Below are positions 38,037 through 46,409 of a stretch of DNA of 64,000 nt, piece after piece. Below the pieces are notes generated by a model. It did no database searches, was not told where the DNA came from, and saw only the letters and a program-made list of their open reading frames with translations. The stretch spans positions 219,558 through 283,557 of the forward strand of contig NZ_FNYA01000003.1 in the NCBI RefSeq assembly GCF_900108955.1, given 5' to 3'. The DNA comes from Flavobacterium terrigena. Its GTDB lineage: Bacteria > Bacteroidota > Bacteroidia > Flavobacteriales > Flavobacteriaceae. The position numbers and the translations under genes were made by a program. How positions within the stretch are numbered: the first letter of the stretch is position 1; each line of letters opens with the position of its first letter.

Positions 38037-38822
38037 TTAATTTTTTAAGAAGTTAGTCAAAACCTTTTCTAATTCTGCTTGATTTTCGAGGTGACTCATA
38101 TGTCCGTCGTTGAAGGTTACGAGTTGTACATTGGTGCCTTCAATTTGTTCTAAATTTTCTTCGTAATTTAAAACTGGATCTTTCTTTCCTAAGATTAACA
38201 GAATTGGATACGGAGCAAAATGCAACAATACTTCACGGTCTTTTCGTAATTTCATGCCTTCTTGAGCAGCGATAATTCCTTGTAAAGGCGTTTGCAACGC
38301 TTCTTCACGAACCCATTCAATTTGTTCTGTTAGTTTTTCTCGGTTTTCTTCCGAAAATAAATTCGCAATACTCATTCGAACAGCTGCAATATAATTTTGT
38401 TTTACGGCTTTTATAGCACGTGTTCTATTAGCAATTCGCTCCTCGCTATCGGCACGAGAAGTGGAATTTAACAACACCAAACCTTTCATGAATTCGGGAT
38501 ACAATTCGGCAAAAGCCAAAGCTGCATAACCACCCATTGAATGTCCAACAAAAACTGCTTTTCTGATTTTTAGTTCCGATAAAACATGGTGAACCGAATC
38601 CGCCATATCTTCCATCGTATGAACATAACCCAAACAATCTGTTTGTCCGTGACCCAATAAATCAATACAAACCACACGATTTTTCTTAGCTAAAACGGGC
38701 GCCAAATAGTTCCACATCGTGCTATTTTCCAAAAATCCGTGCAACAAAACCACCACCGTGCCTTTTCCTGCATCCGTGTATGAGATTTTTGTGTTTTTGT
38801 AGTTAGTGTGTTTGTAATTCAA
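38037..38822 (-). CDS. Alpha/beta hydrolase
   Basis: A 261-residue cytoplasmic alpha/beta-hydrolase-fold enzyme. The oxyanion region VVLLHGFLE lies near residue 26, and the nucleophile elbow GHSMGG near residue 95. The acid lies in LGKKDPV and the catalytic histidine in GHMSHLEN. This fits a carboxylesterase or a MenH-like C-C hydrolase; the substrate is not determinable. No ATG is available before the conserved YKNTKISYTDAG segment, so the likely start is TTG at 38822. Seven tandem heptamers lie immediately upstream, where a ribosome-binding region would be. A -10-like motif is at 38891-38898. Confidence 0.85.
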   Translation of the reverse strand: MNYKHTNYKNTKISYTDAGKGTVVVLLHGFLENSTMWNYLAPVLAKKNRVVCIDLLGHGQTDCLGYVHTMEDMADSVHHVLSELKIRKAVFVGHSMGGYAALAFAELYPEFMKGLVLLNSTSRADSEERIANRTRAIKAVKQNYIAAVRMSIANLFSEENREKLTEQIEWVREEALQTPLQGIIAAQEGMKLRKDREVLLHFAPYPILLILGKKDPVLNYEENLEQIEGTNVQLVTFNDGHMSHLENQAELEKVLTNFLKN

Positions 38823-38824
38823 AA

Positions 38825-38873
38825 TTCGTTGTTCGTTGTTCGTTGTTCGTTGTTCGTTGTTCGTTGTTCGTTG
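38825..38873. repeat. Heptanucleotide tandem repeat (7 x TTCGTTG)
   Basis: Seven perfect copies of TTCGTTG on the plus strand run directly up to the TTG start of the minus-strand hydrolase. They lie within its predicted 5' leader. The unit is not a multiple of three, so slippage would change both the leader length and any reading frame through it. Confidence 0.95.
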
Positions 38874-38890
38874 TTGAAAACTTAATCCTG

Positions 38891-38898
38891 CAAAAATA
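38891..38898 (-). promoter_or_regulatory. -10-like motif for the alpha/beta hydrolase
   Basis: The minus strand reads TATTTTTG, an exact TAnnTTTG match. The predicted start lies just before the heptamer array. It is back to back with the AbiH promoter motif, 21 bp away. Confidence 0.5.
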
Positions 38899-38919
38899 TA
38901 GTTTCTTTAATTAAAAATG

Positions 38920-38927
38920 TAAATTTG
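38920..38927 (+). promoter_or_regulatory. -10-like motif for the AbiH gene
   Basis: TAAATTTG is an exact match, 21 bp before the ATG at 38949. The TTG at 38925 falls inside this motif, which argues against it as a translation start. Confidence 0.5.
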
Positions 38928-38948
38928 AGAAAAGGATTTTTTAGATTT

Positions 38949-40214
38949 ATGAATAGACTGGTTATTATAGGAAACGGATTTGATTTGGCCCATGGTTTGC
39001 CAACGAGTTATAGAGATTTTATTGATGATTTTTGGAAGAATTTTAGAGATAAATGCAAAACTGAAGAATATAAAGAATTAGTATATACTCATGAAAAACA
39101 TGAAAAGTATTATTCAGAATATAAAGTGATTGAAAAGTTTGATGATTTATTATTAAATATTAAACAATATTTGAATGAAAATCCAGAATATTATTTTGAT
39201 GAAGGATCGTTGAAATTTTATTCTGGTAGACTTTCATCAAGAGAAAAGATTTTTGAATTTAAAAATGATTTCTTTAAAAGAATTGTTCAAAAAAATTCTG
39301 AAAATTGGGTTGATATAGAAAACGAATACTATTTATTGTTAAAATTCTATGTTAATTCAAAAAATTCTTCTTCAAAAGAAAAAAAAGTTATAGTTAGTAG
39401 ACTTAATAGCGAGTTTAATCAATTGAAACATTTACTTGAAAAATATTTGAATGAAAATATTGAAAACAAATTTCTTTTAGATTTACCTAAAGAATTTAAT
39501 GTTGTTAACGATGATTTATATAAAGTATTAAGACCAATTTCTGTTTTCAATAATGAAACTAATTTGAAGTTAGAGTTTAATAATCTTGAAGATAAAAATG
39601 ATATTGATATTTTTTTTAATAAAGAAAAACATGATTCTTATCAGAATAAATCAGAAATTCGATTGCTTAATTTTAATTATACATCAACTTTAAATAGATA
39701 TATTATTTCGTTAGTTGAAGGAAGAATAAAAGTTGAATTGAACCATATCCATGGTAAATTAAATAATAATTTAAATTTGATAAACTTTGGATTTGGAGAT
39801 GAAATGGATGAAGATTATAAAGCAATTGAAAACATTAATGATAATGAATATTTAAAAAATTTTAAGTCTTTTCAATATCTTCAAAACTCAAATTATAGTG
39901 ATTTATTAAGTTATATCGATAGTGAAAAATTTCAAGTTTTAATTATGGGTCATTCTTGTGGTTTATCAGATAGAACCTTGTTAAATACAATTTTTGAGCA
40001 TCATAACTGTCGTTCAATTAAAATTTTTTATCATTTAAAAGAAGACAAAAATGATAATTACACAGAAATAACACAAAATATTTCACGCCATTTTAATAAG
40101 AAAAAATTAATGAGAGAAAAAATTGTAAATAAAACACTTTGTCAACCTTTACCACAAATTCAATTACCAAAATTTAAAATGGTTAATGGTATGCCAATTG
40201 CAGTAAATAATTAA
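38949..40214 (+). CDS. AbiH-family abortive infection protein
   Basis: A 421-residue predicted cytoplasmic phage-defence protein. The N-terminus NRLVIIGNGFDLAHGLPTSY is the AbiH signature (GNGFDLxHGLPTxY). A later segment, NFNYTSTLNRY...HIHGK, and the C-terminal IMGHSCGLSDRTLLNTIF are also typical. AbiH was first found as a plasmid-borne abortive infection gene in Lactococcus; the mechanism is unknown. The sequence is more AT-rich and richer in N, K and F than its neighbours, and it is flanked by repeats, which suggests acquisition. The ATG at 38949 is used because upstream codons overlap the promoter motif. Confidence 0.88.
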   Translation: MNRLVIIGNGFDLAHGLPTSYRDFIDDFWKNFRDKCKTEEYKELVYTHEKHEKYYSEYKVIEKFDDLLLNIKQYLNENPEYYFDEGSLKFYSGRLSSREKIFEFKNDFFKRIVQKNSENWVDIENEYYLLLKFYVNSKNSSSKEKKVIVSRLNSEFNQLKHLLEKYLNENIENKFLLDLPKEFNVVNDDLYKVLRPISVFNNETNLKLEFNNLEDKNDIDIFFNKEKHDSYQNKSEIRLLNFNYTSTLNRYIISLVEGRIKVELNHIHGKLNNNLNLINFGFGDEMDEDYKAIENINDNEYLKNFKSFQYLQNSNYSDLLSYIDSEKFQVLIMGHSCGLSDRTLLNTIFEHHNCRSIKIFYHLKEDKNDNYTEITQNISRHFNKKKLMREKIVNKTLCQPLPQIQLPKFKMVNGMPIAVNN

Positions 40215-40226
40215 AACCAAAACCCT

Positions 40227-40619
40227 ATGTTCACCATCCAACAAATAAAAGAAGCACATGCTAAAGTCAAAAGTGGTGCTGATTTCCCAAAATACATACA
40301 AGATATTATTGCACTTGGCGTAACTTCTTTCGAAACTTTTGTATTTGATAATCATACCGATTATTACGGAAAAGATAATTATTTTACGTCATCTCAAGGT
40401 TTTTCGGAAACACTTCCAATTGCCAATAGAAGTGATATCGAACAATTTAAATCCGATTTAAAATCGCACCAACAAGGCAATACAGATTACATGACTTTCT
40501 TGAAGGATTGCGCCAAATCTGGTGTCGAAAAATGGATTGTAGTTATGGATAAAATGACGTGCAGTTATTACGATATAAACGGGAATGAAATGTTAGTGGA
40601 AAAAATTCCAACATTGTAA
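40227..40619 (+). CDS. DUF1398-family protein
   Basis: A 130-residue soluble protein of the DUF1398/YbcV family, recognised by VKSGADFPKYIQDI, VTSFETFVFDNHTDYYG and the C-terminal VEKWIVVMDKMTCSYYD. There is no signal peptide, and the function is unknown. It starts 12 bp after AbiH and could be co-transcribed with it. Base composition is closer to the chromosome average than AbiH. DUF1398 proteins also occur alone in many genomes, so a defence role is not implied. Confidence 0.85.
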   Translation: MFTIQQIKEAHAKVKSGADFPKYIQDIIALGVTSFETFVFDNHTDYYGKDNYFTSSQGFSETLPIANRSDIEQFKSDLKSHQQGNTDYMTFLKDCAKSGVEKWIVVMDKMTCSYYDINGNEMLVEKIPTL

Positions 40620-40620
40620 T

Positions 40621-40685
40621 TGTCAAGCTGAACTCGTTTCAGCTTCTCTTCTTATATTAGATTCTGAAACAAGTTCAGAATGACA
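40621..40685. repeat. Long inverted repeat, REP-like
   Basis: Two 22-nt arms, 40621-40642 and 40664-40685, match at 19 of 22 positions as inverted repeats (TGAACTcGTTTCAG against CTGAAACaAGTTCA). The loop is 21 nt. It lies between convergent genes. Confidence 0.8.
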
Positions 40686-40700
40686 AAAATAGCGCATAAA

Positions 40701-40760
40701 AAAACGGCTCAGTTTCGCACCCGAGCCTGAAAGGCGAACAGAGCGAAGCTAAACCGTTTT
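40701..40760. repeat. Structured palindromic element with nested hairpins
   Basis: AAAACGG (40701) pairs with CCGTTTT (40754), and AGTTTCGC (40711) pairs with GCGAAGCT (40743) with one G-U. An inner hairpin GCCT-GAA-AGGC spans 40725-40735. It is probably a bidirectional terminator for the convergent DUF1398 and aminopeptidase genes, and perhaps a dispersed repeat. Confidence 0.7.
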
Positions 40761-40796
40761 ATACTGTAAACTGTCACTGAGACTGAAAACTAAATC

Positions 40797-42089
40797 TTAG
40801 CTATTCATTATCGATTCAATTTCATCTGCTTCAATTGGAATATTTTTCATTAAGTTGAAAGGTTCTCCTTTTGGTTGAATCACCACATCGTCTTCTAAAC
40901 GAATACCAAAACCTTCTGCTGGAATATAAATTCCTGGTTCTACTGTGAAAACCATATTCGCTTGCATTGGCTCGTGTAATAAACCATAATCGTGTGTGTC
41001 TAAACCTAAATGGTGCGACGTTCCGTGCATGAAATATTTTTTATACGCTGGCCATTCTGGATTTTCATTCTGAACATCCGCCTTCGTAATTAAGCCTAAA
41101 CCTAATAATTCTGAAGTCATTATTTTACCAACTTCTACATGATATTGTTTCCATAAAGTTCCTGGTAACAACATTTTTGTAGCTTCGTTTTTCACATTTA
41201 AAACTGCATTGTAAACCGCTTTTTGTCTGTCAGTAAATTTTCCAGAAACTGGAATCATACGTGTTAAATCTGAAGAATAATTCGCGTATTCTGCACCTAT
41301 ATCTAACAAAATTAAATCGCCCGCGTTACACACTTGGTTGTTTTCAATATAGTGTAACACATTCGCATTATTTCCTGAAGCAATAATTGGTGTGTAAGCA
41401 AATCCTTTTGAACGGTTGCGTAAAAATTCGTGCGCTAATTCGGCTTCAATTTCATATTCTGTAACACCAGGTTTTACGAAATTTAATAATCTACGCACTC
41501 CTTTTTCGGTAATATTACAGGCATTTTGAATTAAATCTAACTCAATTTGGTCTTTCACAGAACGTAAACGTTGTAAAATTGGATTCGATTTTTCTACTTT
41601 ATGTGCTGGATATTCATTTTTCCACCATTTAATAAAACGGTCTTCACGTGTTTCCGTTTCAACTGAAGCTCTGTAATGTTCATTCGTGTTAATATACATC
41701 GTGTCGGCATACATCATCACTTCTTTTAATACTTTATGAAAATCTTGTAACCAATACACCGATTTGATTCCAGCAACTTCAAAAGCACGTTCTTTCGTTA
41801 GTTTTTCACCTTCCCAAATCGCAATGTGTTCGTTAGTTTCTTTTAAAAATAAAATTTCTTTTAAATGCTCGTAAGGCGCATCTGGAAATAATAATAAAAT
41901 ACTTTCTTCTTGATCTACTCCAGATAAATAGAAAATATCTCTATGTTGTGCAAATGGCAAAGTACTATCTGCAGAAACAGGATAAATATCGTTCGAATTA
42001 AAAACAGCAACTCCGTTTGGCTTCATTTTCGCCATAAAGTTTTTACGATTCTTAATAAAAAGTTCTCGGTTAATTGGTAAATATTTCAT
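40797..42089 (-). CDS. Xaa-Pro aminopeptidase (aminopeptidase P family)
   Basis: A metallopeptidase of 430 residues that removes N-terminal residues before proline. The pita-bread fold metal ligands are visible in order: LLDIGAEYANYSSDLTR (two Asp), HGTSHHLGLDTHD (His), VFTVEPGIYIP (Glu) and GIRLEDDVVI (Glu). The N-terminal creatinase-like domain spans about 1-170. There is no signal peptide, so it is cytoplasmic. The full ligand set argues for activity, probably with two manganese ions as in the family. It stands alone; the Crp/Fnr gene upstream on the same strand is 73 bp away. Confidence 0.93.
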   Translation of the reverse strand: MKYLPINRELFIKNRKNFMAKMKPNGVAVFNSNDIYPVSADSTLPFAQHRDIFYLSGVDQEESILLLFPDAPYEHLKEILFLKETNEHIAIWEGEKLTKERAFEVAGIKSVYWLQDFHKVLKEVMMYADTMYINTNEHYRASVETETREDRFIKWWKNEYPAHKVEKSNPILQRLRSVKDQIELDLIQNACNITEKGVRRLLNFVKPGVTEYEIEAELAHEFLRNRSKGFAYTPIIASGNNANVLHYIENNQVCNAGDLILLDIGAEYANYSSDLTRMIPVSGKFTDRQKAVYNAVLNVKNEATKMLLPGTLWKQYHVEVGKIMTSELLGLGLITKADVQNENPEWPAYKKYFMHGTSHHLGLDTHDYGLLHEPMQANMVFTVEPGIYIPAEGFGIRLEDDVVIQPKGEPFNLMKNIPIEADEIESIMNS

Positions 42090-42162
42090 ATTTCAGTTTT
42101 ATTGAATTTTAAATTTTATCAAAATTAAGTAATACGAAATAAATAATAGTAGCCAAATGGCG

Positions 42163-42690
42163 TTATTTTATATTTTTTCGAATTCGGCTCATATGTCGAG
42201 ACGAAATTCCCAAGAAAGAAGACAAATAATGTAACGGGACTTCGTTTAGTAATAAAGGTTCATTTTCCAATAGTTTTTTATAACGTTCTTCTGGAGTTAA
42301 CGTCAATAAATCGATGCGATAATCGTCAATTAAGCAAATTTGTTTTTCGATTAACGTGTAATAAAAATCGTGAAATGCTTTATTTTCTTTTAATAATTTT
42401 TGAAAAGATTTCTGATCAATTACCCACAATTTACAATCGTGAATAGCTTTTACATGTTTTCGAGAAGGAACATTTAACAAAAAACTTTTCAAAGAAGAAG
42501 TAAAGGAGTTTTTTAAAGATAAATACGTGGTTTTTTCTTCATCATCCACTAATAAAGCGTGTTGTAAAATACCTTCTTCAATGAAACAAAAGTATTTACA
42601 CACTTCTTTTTCTCGCACTAAAAACTCATTTTTCTTTAAAGTTAATGGTGTAAAAAACGATTTAAAGTCTTCAAATAAAGAGCTATTCAT
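42163..42690 (-). CDS. Crp/Fnr-family regulator (short type)
   Basis: A 175-residue protein with a cyclic-nucleotide-binding-like N-terminal beta-roll (about 10-115) and a short C-terminal helix-turn-helix. The C-terminal segment VPLHYLSSFLGISSRHMSRIRK resembles the recognition region, and the protein ends right after it. This truncated wing is typical of many Bacteroidetes Crp/Fnr proteins. It is unlike the 208-residue regulator at 10825. It is divergent from the BNR-repeat gene, and the 93-bp gap holds both promoters, so it may control that gene; this is inference. Confidence 0.82.
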   Translation of the reverse strand: MNSSLFEDFKSFFTPLTLKKNEFLVREKEVCKYFCFIEEGILQHALLVDDEEKTTYLSLKNSFTSSLKSFLLNVPSRKHVKAIHDCKLWVIDQKSFQKLLKENKAFHDFYYTLIEKQICLIDDYRIDLLTLTPEERYKKLLENEPLLLNEVPLHYLSSFLGISSRHMSRIRKNIK

Positions 42691-42783
42691 TTGCTTTCGT
42701 GGTTATAAAATCAAAAATAATAACTTTCAAATGAATAGGTATCAAATTATTCTTTTAATTTTGAAGAAATCAAATTATAAAAA

Positions 42784-45393
42784 ATGAGAAAATTCGTCGT
42801 TCTAGTTTCCCTTTTCAGTTCCTTCTTTTCTGTAGCGCAAGAAAACACTTTTCAATCCATAAAATTTCAAAACATCGGACCCACAATTATGAGTGGTCGT
42901 ATTGTGGATTTTTCGGTGAATGAAAATAATCCTCAAGAATTTTATGCAGGTTATGCAACTGGTGGATTGTGGTACACGAATAATAATGGAACGAGTTTCG
43001 AATCGGTTATGGATAACGCGCCAACGCAAAATATTGGTTGTGTTACTGTCGATTGGAAATCGGGATTAATTTTGGTGGGAACGGGTGAAGTGAATTCTTC
43101 ACGTTCGTCTTATGCCGGAATTGGCGTTTTGAAATCAACTGATAAAGGAAAAACATGGACAAATATTGGTTTGCCAGATAGTCATCATATTTCTAAAATT
43201 TGGGTCAACCCGAATGATAACAACGAAATTGTAGTCGGAGTTTTAGGCCATTTGTATTCAAAAAATGAAGAACGTGGCGTTTTTAAAACTACAAATGGTG
43301 GAAAAACGTGGACAAAAACCTTATTTATCAACGACGAAACAGGAATTATAGATATTAGTTTCGCACCAAATAATCCAAAAATCATGTTTGCTGCGGCTTG
43401 GGAACGCGAACGAAAAGCGTATAATTTCAAAGGAAACGGAATTGGTTCTGGGATTTATAAAAGTGAAGATGCAGGAACAACTTGGAAAAAAATCGATGCA
43501 AATTCTGGTTTTCCAACAAATAAAGGAATGGGTAGAATTGGTGTAACTTCTTTTAACGAAAACATTGCTTACGCGATTGTGGACAATCAGAATTTAAGAC
43601 CGAATTCAAAAAAAGAAAAATCAACAGATGCAAATACAAATTTGTTTGATACCGAAGTGATTGGTGCAGAAATTTATAAAACTACAGATGGTGGAAAAAA
43701 TTGGAGAAAAACACATAACCAATTTATAAATGATGCATTTTATTCTTACGGTTATTATTTTGCTGATATAACGGTTGATGAGTCAGATGAAAACAGATTA
43801 TACATTTCCGCAGTTCCTTTAATTTTTTCAAATGATGGCGGAAAATCTTTTGAATCCTTAAGTCAGGATAATGTGCATTCAGATCATCATGTATGTTGGG
43901 TGAACCCGAAAAATCCAAATCATGTGATTAACGGTAACGATGGTGGTGTAAATATTACTTACGATAACGGAAAACATTGGATAAAATGCAACAATCAAGC
44001 GGTTGGGCAATTTTACACCGTAAATGTTGACAATAAAGAAGATTACGAAGTGTATGGAGGTTTGCAAGATAACGGCGTTTGGGCTGGGCCAAGTAATTAT
44101 GTTCACAATGTAGATTGGTTGCAAGATGGAAGATATCCATACGAATTTTTAAGTGGTGGCGATGGAATGCAAGTTCAAATTGATACCAGAACGAATAATT
44201 TGGTTTACGCCGGTTCTCAATTTGGAAATTATATAAAAATTGACAGAAAATCGGGTAAAAGAGAGTTTATTACACCAAGAGCGGATAAAAAAGAAGAACC
44301 TTACAGATTTAATTGGCAAACACCTATTTTGTTATCATCACACAATCAGGATATCGTTTATTTTGGTGGACAATTCGTGTTTCGTTCTATGAATCAAGGG
44401 AAAGATTGGGAAAAAATTTCAACAGATTTAACTAACGGAAAAGTAGAAGGAAATGTGCCTTTTGGAAGCATTACTTCAATCGCAGAAAGTAAGTTTAAAT
44501 TTGGGCAACTTGTGGTTGGAACTGATGATGGAAATATTCATGTAACTAAAAATAGTGGCGAGAATTGGATTAAAATTTCAGAAAATTTACCACAAGGTTT
44601 ATGGGTTTCTCGTGTGCGATTTTCGAACTTTAAAAAAGACAGAATTTACATTACGTTGAACGGATATCGAGATGATAATTTCACGACTTATGCTTATGTT
44701 TCGGAAGATTTAGGAACAACTTGGAAGTCATTAACGGAGAATTTCAATCAGAATGCGGCCAATGTAATTTTAGAAGATTCTGAAAACGAAAACATTTTAT
44801 ATTTAGGAACCGATAATGGTTTGTTTATTTCGATGAACAAAGGAACATCGTGGCAAGATTTTTCAAATGAAATTCCGAATGTTGCCGTACACGATTTAGT
44901 GATTCAAAATAGAGAAAAAGATTTAATCGTTGGAACACATGGACGTTCATTGTATAAAGTGAATGTGGCTAATATTCAACAGATTAATGAAACAATAAAT
45001 GCGAAAGGAATTGCGTTATTTAAATTAGAAGAGGTTTATTTTTCTAAAAATTGGGGAAATAAAAATTACACTTGGGGTAATGAAAGTATTCCAAATGTTG
45101 AAATTTGGTATTATTTAAAAGATGTTTCAAATAGTAGTATTACGATAAAAAATTCGGATGGAATTGTAGTTTTAAATCGTCAGGCTAAAGCCGAAAAAGG
45201 AATGCTAAAAATAGATTACGATTTTAGTATCGACGAAAAAGTAAAAACGGCAATCGAAAAGAAAGATTCTAAGATAAAAATCACACAAGCAGGTAATAAA
45301 AAATATTATTTACCTGTTGGAAAATATACGGTTGAATTAGAAGCAAATGGTAAAAAAGAAACCCAAACTTTAATCATAAAAGAAAGAAAATGA
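42784..45393 (+). CDS. Secreted BNR/Asp-box repeat (sortilin-like beta-propeller) protein
   Basis: An 869-residue exported protein with signal peptide MRKFVVLVSLFSSFFSVAQ. At least ten Asp-box motifs are visible, for example STDKGKTWT, TTNGGKTWT, SEDAGTTWK, TTDGGKNWR, SMNQGKDWE, TKNSGENWI and SEDLGTTWK. They span about residues 115-720 and predict one or two beta-propellers of the sortilin or glycosidase-like type. Catalytic residues of sialidases are not evident, so it may bind rather than cut. The end is a beta-sandwich-like region. The ATGA overlap with the next lipoprotein gene shows translational coupling. Confidence 0.83.
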   Translation: MRKFVVLVSLFSSFFSVAQENTFQSIKFQNIGPTIMSGRIVDFSVNENNPQEFYAGYATGGLWYTNNNGTSFESVMDNAPTQNIGCVTVDWKSGLILVGTGEVNSSRSSYAGIGVLKSTDKGKTWTNIGLPDSHHISKIWVNPNDNNEIVVGVLGHLYSKNEERGVFKTTNGGKTWTKTLFINDETGIIDISFAPNNPKIMFAAAWERERKAYNFKGNGIGSGIYKSEDAGTTWKKIDANSGFPTNKGMGRIGVTSFNENIAYAIVDNQNLRPNSKKEKSTDANTNLFDTEVIGAEIYKTTDGGKNWRKTHNQFINDAFYSYGYYFADITVDESDENRLYISAVPLIFSNDGGKSFESLSQDNVHSDHHVCWVNPKNPNHVINGNDGGVNITYDNGKHWIKCNNQAVGQFYTVNVDNKEDYEVYGGLQDNGVWAGPSNYVHNVDWLQDGRYPYEFLSGGDGMQVQIDTRTNNLVYAGSQFGNYIKIDRKSGKREFITPRADKKEEPYRFNWQTPILLSSHNQDIVYFGGQFVFRSMNQGKDWEKISTDLTNGKVEGNVPFGSITSIAESKFKFGQLVVGTDDGNIHVTKNSGENWIKISENLPQGLWVSRVRFSNFKKDRIYITLNGYRDDNFTTYAYVSEDLGTTWKSLTENFNQNAANVILEDSENENILYLGTDNGLFISMNKGTSWQDFSNEIPNVAVHDLVIQNREKDLIVGTHGRSLYKVNVANIQQINETINAKGIALFKLEEVYFSKNWGNKNYTWGNESIPNVEIWYYLKDVSNSSITIKNSDGIVVLNRQAKAEKGMLKIDYDFSIDEKVKTAIEKKDSKIKITQAGNKKYYLPVGKYTVELEANGKKETQTLIIKERK

Positions 45394-46271
45394 GGATAAG
45401 AATTTTAACACTAATAGCATTATCATTCATGAGTTTTTCATGTACTGATGAAGATGATGACCAAGTTATTGCGGAAGAACCACAATTAATCATCAAATTT
45501 AAATTTGATCCGACACAAGTAAGATTGAATAATATTGGGCAACCATCAACGGTTCTGGCAGGAAATGCGGCACAATCGCCAAATTTTAATAGTATAAGCG
45601 CACATTATTTAGAGTTTACTCCAAATGCATTAACACAAGTTGGGCAAGGTGCGATTTTGTATTCTGGACCGTCAACAACTTTAGGAGGTCCAAATGCTAT
45701 TGATTTTAGTAAAGCGAAAATTGTTGGAGAAGGCGAAGCGTTTTTGTCTATTCCTTTAAAAGATGTTCCTCATGGAAGTTATGAGTATGTTCGAGTTTCC
45801 TTGTCGTATCAAAATTACAACATCAATGTTTTAGCTAGCGGAATGAATTATGTTGGGACTTTAGCAAGTTTTGTTGGATTCAATAATTACATTACAACTC
45901 ATACGATTGGAACTAATGTTTTTACAGTAAATGACGATAAATTACAAGGTTATTGGGCTTTCGGAATTCCATCTGTAGGATATTATACTTCCGGACAAGC
46001 ACCTGCTGGAGCAACTACAGTTCCAAACCCAATTGCAACAACTTCACCAATTCCTGCAGGATCATGTTTGGTTACTGGAAAATTTGCTAATAATTTTGTG
46101 GTTACCGGTAATGAAACTAAAAATGTTGAAGTGCAATTATCGCTATCAATCAACAACAGTTTTGAGTGGCAAGAAGTCAATTTTGACGGAAAATACGAAC
46201 CAGCTGCAGGTGAAAATGTGGTAGATATGGGTTTAAGAGGTTTAATTCCTAGTTTTACTATCATAAATTAA
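45390..46271 (+). CDS. Uncharacterised surface lipoprotein
   Basis: A 293-residue protein whose signal MRIRILTLIALSFMSFSCTDEDDD ends in a lipobox; the Cys is followed by an acidic TDEDDD stretch, as in flavobacterial surface-export lipoproteins. It is beta-rich, with no recognised domain. The start codon overlaps the stop of the Asp-box protein by four bases, so the two are co-expressed and perhaps work together at the surface. Confidence 0.8.
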   Translation: MRIRILTLIALSFMSFSCTDEDDDQVIAEEPQLIIKFKFDPTQVRLNNIGQPSTVLAGNAAQSPNFNSISAHYLEFTPNALTQVGQGAILYSGPSTTLGGPNAIDFSKAKIVGEGEAFLSIPLKDVPHGSYEYVRVSLSYQNYNINVLASGMNYVGTLASFVGFNNYITTHTIGTNVFTVNDDKLQGYWAFGIPSVGYYTSGQAPAGATTVPNPIATTSPIPAGSCLVTGKFANNFVVTGNETKNVEVQLSLSINNSFEWQEVNFDGKYEPAAGENVVDMGLRGLIPSFTIIN

Positions 46272-46339
46272 AGTCTAATGTGTTGATATTCAACAAAAGT
46301 TAAACTCATTTAAAATCATTATAAATTATCTTTCAAAGG

Positions 46340-46370
46340 TTGTAAGTCTTACTTATAACCTTTATTTTTG
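46340..46370 (+). promoter_or_regulatory. Promoter of sdhCAB
   Basis: TTG at 46340-46342, a 20-bp spacer, then TATTTTTG at 46363-46370, about 40 bp before the sdhC ATG. This is a good Bacteroidetes promoter match. Confidence 0.7.
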
Positions 46371-46409
46371 CTTACATTATTCAAACTCAAATTAACTTTA
46401 ACTATAATT

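Noticed and set aside
40620..40796. Retron or integron attC site behind AbiH
   Set aside because: There is no reverse transcriptase or integrase, and the stems do not match attC layout; simple palindromic repeats explain them.
42163..42690. The short Crp/Fnr protein as the regulator of the GTAACA operators
   Set aside because: It is 25-30 kb away, and the 208-residue regulator lies next to the sites, so the latter is the simpler candidate.
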